The position numbers were made by a program, and so were the translations under genes. Below, piece by piece: positions 57,107 through 64,000 of a stretch of DNA of 64,000 bases. Numbering within the stretch: the first letter of the stretch is position 1; each line of letters opens with the position of its first letter. The stretch is from contig NZ_CP115543.1 in the NCBI RefSeq assembly GCF_031834615.1, positions 4,203,501 through 4,267,500 on the forward strand, given 5' to 3'. Below the pieces are notes generated by a model. That model ran no database searches and was not told the DNA's origin. It saw only the letters and a program-made list of their open reading frames with translations. The DNA comes from Stenotrophomonas aracearum. Lineage in GTDB: Bacteria; Pseudomonadota; Gammaproteobacteria; Xanthomonadales; Xanthomonadaceae.

Positions 57107-57856
57107 TCACTGCGTCTGCTTCTCATCGCTTTTCGAAGGCACCAACCACCGCGAAGCGTGAATCCCAAGCTCATAGAGCAGCACCATCGGAATCGCCAGC
57201 ATCAGCTGCGACACCACGTCCGGTGGCGTCAACACCGCCGCCAGCACGAAAATGCCCACGATCGCGTAACCCCGGCCTTCCTTGAACTGCTGCGGCGACA
57301 CCCAGCCCAGCAGCGTCAGGATCACCATCGCCACCGGCAACTCGAAACTGCTGCCGAACGCAAAGAAGATCGCCAGCACGAAATCCAGGTACGCATTCGC
57401 GTCCGGCGTGATCGCAATCACATCCGGCCGGAACGTCGTCAGGAAATGGAACACCGCCGGCAGCACCAGGAAATACGCAAACGCACAGCCGATGTAGAAC
57501 AGCAGCACCGACGTCGCCAGCAACGGCACCGCCAGCCGCTTCTCCCGCGCATACAGGCCTGGTGCCACGAACGCCCACAGCTGGTACAGCAGCCACGGCA
57601 CCGCAATGAACAACGCCACGAAGAACGTCAGCTTCAGCGGCGCAAAGAACGCCCCCGCCGGATTGATCGCAATCATCGACTGCCCATTCGGCAGCTGCGA
57701 AATCAACGGGTGTGCCAGCCAGTTGTAGATCTGCCGCGAAAACGGCATCAACCCCAGCAGCACCACCCCCAACCCGATCAGCGCCCGCATCAACCGCGCC
57801 CGCAACTCGATCAGGTGTTCGATCAACCCGCTTTCCGGATTCTCATTGCCACTCAT
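57107..57856 (-). CDS. tatC: Sec-independent translocase subunit TatC
   Basis: A 249-residue inner-membrane protein with six predicted segments that recognises twin-arginine signal peptides. Family features are the N-terminal [20 protein letters not shown], the first periplasmic loop, [12 protein letters not shown] in the first cytoplasmic loop and [16 protein letters not shown] near the end. With TatB it forms the receptor complex of the Tat pathway, which exports folded proteins. The start overlaps the tatB stop by 4 bp. It is the last gene of tatABC. Length is normal. Confidence 0.98.
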   Translation of the reverse strand: MSGNENPESGLIEHLIELRARLMRALIGLGVVLLGLMPFSRQIYNWLAHPLISQLPNGQSMIAINPAGAFFAPLKLTFFVALFIAVPWLLYQLWAFVAPGLYAREKRLAVPLLATSVLLFYIGCAFAYFLVLPAVFHFLTTFRPDVIAITPDANAYLDFVLAIFFAFGSSFELPVAMVILTLLGWVSPQQFKEGRGYAIVGIFVLAAVLTPPDVVSQLMLAIPMVLLYELGIHASRWLVPSKSDEKQTQ

Positions 57857-58323
57857 CGCGGCACCTCCGGCGCAGCAGGCGGCGGATCACGCGGCGCCTG
57901 CCCATCGATTCCCGGCGGCGCCATCGCATCGCGGGTTTCCTCCGCCACCACATGCTGCGCCACGCTCGCCGGCGAACCCGGCGCAGGCCCCGTCATCACC
58001 GGCTCCTCGCCTGGCGCGACCGCAGCGTCCGTCGCATGCACCTGCTGGCGCACCTGCTCCGCCTCGCGTCGCACCGCCTCACCGCTCGCGCGCAGCTGCG
58101 CTTCCGTGTCGCGCACCGACTCCTGCGCCTCACGGAACTGACGCTTGATCTCATCCGCGTGCAGCTCGCGCTCAAGCTCCTGCTTCACCGAATCCCACTG
58201 ATTGCGCGCACGTCGCACCCACAGCCCCGCAAAGCGCGCCGCCTTCGGCAGCCGCTCCGGACCCAGCACGACCAGCGCGACGACCGCGATGACCAGCAGC
58301 TCACTGAAACCAATATCGAACAC
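57853..58323 (-). CDS. tatB: Twin-arginine translocase subunit TatB
   Basis: A 156-residue protein with one N-terminal membrane helix ([20 protein letters not shown]), the [10 protein letters not shown] hinge, an amphipathic helix, and a long charged coiled part ([20 protein letters not shown]). The C-terminal third is Pro/Ala-rich and likely unstructured. TatB binds Tat substrates together with TatC. It lies between tatA (15 bp gap) and tatC (4-bp overlap), as in most proteobacteria. Confidence 0.96.
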   Translation of the reverse strand: MFDIGFSELLVIAVVALVVLGPERLPKAARFAGLWVRRARNQWDSVKQELERELHADEIKRQFREAQESVRDTEAQLRASGEAVRREAEQVRQQVHATDAAVAPGEEPVMTGPAPGSPASVAQHVVAEETRDAMAPPGIDGQAPRDPPPAAPEVPR

Positions 58324-58338
58324 GGCATGCCGCCTTGA

Positions 58339-58569
58339 TCAGCGACGGTCGCGGTCGTGCTCGTTCTGCGACGTCGTCGACGGATCCTGCGGACGCGACT
58401 CATCGCTCAAGTGCGCGGTCGGCTTGTCGTCGTCGTCGCGCATGCCCTTCTTGAATTCCTTGACCGCACTACCCAGGTCCTTGGCCCCACTGGTCAGCTT
58501 CTTGGTGCCGAACACCAGCAGCACGATGACCAGTACCACCACCCAATGCCAAATGCTGAAACTGCCCAT
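58339..58569 (-). CDS. tatA: Twin-arginine translocase subunit TatA
   Basis: A 76-residue pore-forming Tat component. It has one membrane helix ([18 protein letters not shown]), the conserved TKKL hinge, and an amphipathic helix ([16 protein letters not shown]), then an acidic, Asp-rich tail (DDDDK). TatA oligomers open the path for folded substrates bound by TatBC. It is first in tatABC. A moderate purine site (GAGC) lies before the ATG. Confidence 0.97.
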   Translation of the reverse strand: MGSFSIWHWVVVLVIVLLVFGTKKLTSGAKDLGSAVKEFKKGMRDDDDKPTAHLSDESRPQDPSTTSQNEHDRDRR

Positions 58570-58646
58570 GATGTTCTGCTCGCATTACCTGGAAACCAAG
58601 CCTTGAGCATAACGCACCGCCGGGAGGGCGGCGCGCGTGACGAAAG

Positions 58647-59537
58647 TCAGTTTCCGTCCAACGACTCGGTACGGACCTCACCCTCACCCACCGGCTGGAA
58701 GCCCTGCTGCGGTGCCGGCTGCGTTGGAACCGCCTGCAACGGCGCCGTGGTGGCGCCCGCATTGGCCTGTTCAGCTACCGCCGGGGCCGCCTGCTGCGGC
58801 TGCGGGCCTGCCGGCCGCGGCGCCGGCGCGCTGCTGGCCGTGCCCCGGTTCTGGCGGGCCGAGTAAGTTGCCTCTTCCAGGCGGTCGCGGAAGGCCACCA
58901 CGTCCATCGACGGCTGCGCCGTGGTGCGACCCTCGATGATCATCCGCGCCGTGGTGTTGCTGCCATACGCGTCCAGGTTGGACTCGTCATCGATCTGCAG
59001 CACCGCCCCGTCCAGCGCCACACCCGCGAACAGCCCGCGCGCGCGCGACCAGGACCAGATCTCCGCCTTCAGCTGCCCGTCGGTGGCCGCTGCCGCGTTG
59101 CGCCCGACCGGACCGGCCGCCACGCCGGCATCGGCGCCCAGGGTGAACTTGCCGTTGACGATGTTGTCCAGGCTGCGATCGTTGCGGAACACCAGCACCA
59201 CGTCCGACGACTGCACACCGGCCTGGAAGCCGATGCTGCCGCCGGTGAGCTTGATGAACGCCGGGCTCGACCAGCTGCCGTCCGGATTCTTGACCGACAT
59301 CAGGCCATGCCCACGACGGCCGCCGATGACCAGACCCGCCTTGATCGTGTCGGGAATGACCACCACCGCCCGGGCTTCATCCAGCAGCTTGTCCGGGATG
59401 CCCTGTTCGGGGATCGCCTGGATCTCATTCAGCACGCGCACCGCATTGCGGGCGCGCTGGTCCTGCTCCGGCCCGGCGAATGCCGGGGTCGACAGCAGGC
59501 TGGCGGTGATCAGCAGTGCAAGGCTCAAACGGCGCAT
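58647..59537 (-). CDS. SYLF/YSC84-domain exported protein
   Basis: A 296-residue exported protein. The signal peptide ends SLLSTPAFAG (~21). The SYLF (YSC84-like) domain (~60-225) includes IPDTIKAGLVIGGRRGHGLM, a Gly-rich core, and WSWSRARGLFAGVALDGAVL, which ends with the family's typical SRSRGLFAG form. SYLF domains bind lipids, notably phosphoinositides in eukaryotes; bacterial roles are unclear. The last ~70 residues are Pro/Ala/Gln-rich and likely disordered. It stands alone between tatA and divergent hemH. The 134-bp gap to hemH has an inverted repeat (GATTCATAA at 59574-59582, TTATGAATC at 59615-59623). Confidence 0.88.
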   Translation of the reverse strand: MRRLSLALLITASLLSTPAFAGPEQDQRARNAVRVLNEIQAIPEQGIPDKLLDEARAVVVIPDTIKAGLVIGGRRGHGLMSVKNPDGSWSSPAFIKLTGGSIGFQAGVQSSDVVLVFRNDRSLDNIVNGKFTLGADAGVAAGPVGRNAAAATDGQLKAEIWSWSRARGLFAGVALDGAVLQIDDESNLDAYGSNTTARMIIEGRTTAQPSMDVVAFRDRLEEATYSARQNRGTASSAPAPRPAGPQPQQAAPAVAEQANAGATTAPLQAVPTQPAPQQGFQPVGEGEVRTESLDGN

Positions 59538-59671
59538 GGGTGCTCCAGAAAGGGGGGGAATCGAAATACGGACGATTCATAAAATAGATCGCTTCCCCGA
59601 AATTAGTGGGGTTCTTATGAATCCGCAATGAGTATGCACGCGCTGTCGCGCAGACCTGCGAGAATGTCCCC

Positions 59672-60634
59672 ATGCTCGACGCACCCGACACCGCCGTGCT
59701 GGCGGTCAATCTAGGCACACCCGAGACGCCCACCGCCCCTGCGGTGCGGCGCTACCTGGCGGAATTCCTCAGCGACCCGCGCGTGGTCGCGATTCCGCCG
59801 TTGCTGTGGAAGCCGCTGCTGTACGGGCTGATCCTGCCCCTGCGCGGCGGCCGGTCCGCCGCCAAGTACGCCCAGGTCTGGCTGCCCGATGGCTCGCCGT
59901 TGATGGTGCACACCCGCCGCCTGGCCAAGGCCATGCAGCAGCTCATGCCCAACCTGCGCGTCCGCCACGCCATGCGCTACGGCGCCCCGGCGCTGACCGC
60001 AGAGCTGGACCGGCTCGCCGCCGAAGGCATGCGACGGATCGTGGTGCTGCCGCTGTATCCGCAGTACTCCACCACCACCACCGCCTCCATCGAAGACCAG
60101 GTGCGCGACTGGCAGCCGCGGCATCCGGGCGTCACCGTCACCCTGGTGCGCGACTACGCGGTCGACCCGGACTGGGTGGCCGCCGTGGCCGGCAGCATCC
60201 GCCACTGGTGGGCCGAACACGGGCGCGGCGAGCGCCTGGTGTTCTCCTTCCACGGCATTCCGCAACGCCTGGCCGACGCCGGCGATCCGTATCCGCAGCG
60301 CTGCGAAGCCAGCGCCAAGGCGATCGCGCAGGCGCTGGCGCTGGGCCCTGACGACTGGCAGCTCACCTACCAGTCGCGCTTCGGTCGCGAGAAATGGCTG
60401 CAACCGTATGCCGAGCCTACGCTGTGGGCGATGGCCGAGCGCGGGATCAAGAAGATCGACGTGGTCTGCCCCGGCTTTGCCACCGACTGCCTGGAAACCC
60501 TGGAAGAAGTGGCGATGGGGTTCACCGAGACGGTGGCCGAGCGCGGCGCGCAGATGCGCTACATCCCCTGCCTCAATGCCGATCCCGCGCATGCGCTGGC
60601 ACTGTCGCGGCTGAGCATCGCGGCGCTGACATGA
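59672..60634 (+). CDS. hemH: Ferrochelatase
   Basis: A 320-residue enzyme that inserts Fe2+ into protoporphyrin IX (or, if this lineage uses the coproporphyrin route, the related chelation step), the end of haem synthesis. It has the opening [20 protein letters not shown], the active-site [14 protein letters not shown] with the metal-binding His, and [14 protein letters not shown] near the end. It lacks the C-terminal extension with an Fe-S cluster. The stop overlaps the start of the hydrolase gene by 4 bp (ATGA). Start ATG follows GAGAATG. Confidence 0.96.
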   Translation: MLDAPDTAVLAVNLGTPETPTAPAVRRYLAEFLSDPRVVAIPPLLWKPLLYGLILPLRGGRSAAKYAQVWLPDGSPLMVHTRRLAKAMQQLMPNLRVRHAMRYGAPALTAELDRLAAEGMRRIVVLPLYPQYSTTTTASIEDQVRDWQPRHPGVTVTLVRDYAVDPDWVAAVAGSIRHWWAEHGRGERLVFSFHGIPQRLADAGDPYPQRCEASAKAIAQALALGPDDWQLTYQSRFGREKWLQPYAEPTLWAMAERGIKKIDVVCPGFATDCLETLEEVAMGFTETVAERGAQMRYIPCLNADPAHALALSRLSIAALT

Positions 60635-61479
60635 GGCTGGAACCGTTCACCCTGCCGGTCGACGGCAGCATCGTCGCCGGGCTGCGCTCGGCCGCCACCG
60701 AAGGTACGCGCGTTCTGGCGCTGCATGGTTGGCTCGACAACGCCGCCAGCTTCGTACCGCTGGCCGATGCGCTGCCGGACCTGCAGCTGGTGGCCATCGA
60801 CCTTCCGGGTCACGGCCACAGTGCGCACCTGCCGCATGGCACCCAGTACAACACGCCTGGCGCGATCTGCCACGTTCTGGACGTGGCCGATGCATTGGGC
60901 TGGGATCGCTTCATCCTGCTCGGTCATTCCATGGGCGCCGGCATCGCCAGCCTCACCGCTGCGGCGGCGCCCGAACGCGTGGAACGCCTGGTCGCCATTG
61001 AAGCACTCGGCGGCCTGCGTGGCCCCGAAGATGAAACCGCGGAGCGCCTGCGCGAGCACGTGCGCGCCGCGCGTGCACTGCCCTCGAAGAAACTGCGCGT
61101 GTTTGCCGACCTGGCCGCGCCGGTACGCGCGCGGATGATGGCCAATCAGCTCAGCGAGCCGTGCGCACGCCTGCTGGTCGAGCGCGGGGTGATGGCGGTC
61201 GAAGGCGGCTACAGCTGGTGCAGCGACCAGCGCCTGATGCTGCCCACCGCGATGCGGATGAGCGAAGCGCAGATCGACAATCTGCTCGCCGCGATCGAAT
61301 GCCCCACCCAGGTGATCTACGCCACCCCGGCGCAGTCGTACTACCCCGAACCGCTGCGCAGCGAGCGCATCAAACTGCTGCGCGATGGCCGCCTGGACGT
61401 ATTCCCCGGCACCCATCACCTGCACATGGAGCACCCGCAGCTCGTAGCGGACGTGATCGCGCGATTCCTCGCGGAATAA
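60631..61479 (+). CDS. Alpha/beta-fold hydrolase
   Basis: A 282-residue cytoplasmic serine hydrolase. The oxyanion loop motif is [12 protein letters not shown], the nucleophile Ser100 is in LGHSMGAG, and the acid and His are likely in the last third (His of [10 protein letters not shown]). The true substrate is unknown; proteins of this sort in this order (hemH-hydrolase) are widespread in Xanthomonadaceae. The gene overlaps hemH by 4 bp, so both are made together. The frame is open upstream inside hemH only by GC bias. A two-way terminator follows 14 bp after the stop. Confidence 0.9.
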   Translation: MRLEPFTLPVDGSIVAGLRSAATEGTRVLALHGWLDNAASFVPLADALPDLQLVAIDLPGHGHSAHLPHGTQYNTPGAICHVLDVADALGWDRFILLGHSMGAGIASLTAAAAPERVERLVAIEALGGLRGPEDETAERLREHVRAARALPSKKLRVFADLAAPVRARMMANQLSEPCARLLVERGVMAVEGGYSWCSDQRLMLPTAMRMSEAQIDNLLAAIECPTQVIYATPAQSYYPEPLRSERIKLLRDGRLDVFPGTHHLHMEHPQLVADVIARFLAE

Positions 61480-61493
61480 TTTCGGGTACAAAG

Positions 61494-61527
61494 AAAAAAC
61501 CCCGCTGCATGAGCAGCGGGGTTTTTG
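61494..61527. terminator. Two-way Rho-independent terminator
   Basis: AACCCCGCTGC pairs with GCAGCGGGGTT around ATGA; the plus strand ends in TTTTT and the minus strand likewise ends in a T-run (AAAAAA at 61494-61499). It can stop both the hemH-hydrolase transcript and the leftward rRNA operon. Confidence 0.93.
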
Positions 61528-61537
61528 GGGTGTAAAC

Positions 61538-61652
61538 CCTGGCGATGACCTACTCTCGCATGGCTTGAGCCACACTACCATCGGCGCAGCTGCGTTTCAC
61601 TTCCGAGTTCGGGATGGGATCGGGTGGTTCCACAGCGCTAATTTCACCAGGG
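61538..61652 (-). rRNA. rrf: 5S ribosomal RNA
   Basis: Read on the minus strand, the gene starts near 61652 (CCCTGGTGAAATTAGCGC) and ends near 61538 (...GTCATCGCCAGGG). The ends pair as in 5S rRNA, and the hallmark blocks CCCGAACTCGGAAGTGAAAC and CGATGGTAGTGTGG are present. Ends are accurate to a few bases. It lies about 125 bp after the 23S gene. Confidence 0.95.
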
Positions 61653-61777
61653 AGACGGTTGGAGTGTCGCCACGAATCCGGTCGGATTTCGGGCGCCAGC
61701 CTCTCATAGGTCTTGTGACGTAGCGTGCACTTGGTATCCATCGACATGTCATGTCGGCCAAGGCAACTTGAGGTTAT

Positions 61778-64000
<2,223 letters not shown>

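Overview
The window is high-GC DNA from a Xanthomonadaceae gammaproteobacterium, most likely Stenotrophomonas or a close relative. The protein set, a Xanthomonas-type manganese riboswitch in front of mntP, and many GTAG-terminated stem-loop repeats (the SMAG/REP type described in S. maltophilia) all point there. No CRISPR array, tRNA, prophage or IS transposase was seen. Most of the DNA is chromosomal core, with a few accessory genes inserted between core operons.

Layout. 1-1.9 kb: the 5' part of xthA and a coniferyl-type aldehyde dehydrogenase. 1.9-15.1 kb: an acetate-centred locus with an MHS-family transporter and DcaP-like porin divergent from acs, then the LuxR-type regulator CrbR, mntP behind a yybP-ykoY Mn2+ riboswitch, an unknown 382-aa gene, the SSS-domain hybrid kinase CrbS and a second orphan kinase. 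15.2-17.0 kb: a TPR/GGDEF-like protein whose active-site motif is degenerate. 17.1-32.0 kb: a surface cluster read leftward (OmpR-type regulator, 3168-aa DUF11/SdrD-B protein, 1118-aa outer-membrane barrel, OmpA-like protein), with three in-phase 10-bp direct repeats between the regulator and the cluster. 32.1-36.9 kb: an unknown 243-aa gene, an S46 peptidase, and a repeat-rich island holding a SymE-like toxin between perfect inverted repeats. 36.9-42.5 kb: tamB and tamA. 42.6-50.1 kb: a 2281-aa protein with a candidate C-terminal deaminase-like toxin domain, followed by a small possible immunity gene. 50.3-61.5 kb: glyS-glyQ, a GspE-like ATPase overlapping a glutamine amidotransferase, a BPSS1780-like membrane protein, tatABC, a SYLF protein, and hemH with an alpha/beta hydrolase. 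61.5-64 kb: 5S rRNA and about three quarters of 23S rRNA, on the minus strand.

How the parts work together. CrbS-CrbR is known elsewhere to switch on acs for acetate scavenging; the porin and transporter beside acs may belong to the same regulon. The surface cluster looks like one transcription unit (ATGA overlap, short gaps) and may be controlled by the adjacent regulator through the direct repeats. The giant protein and the small gene after it have the layout of a polymorphic toxin and its immunity gene, and the toxin's ribosome binding site lies inside a strong hairpin. These three readings are inferences from sequence and order. The antisense open frames that run opposite most long genes are high-GC shadows and are left out.
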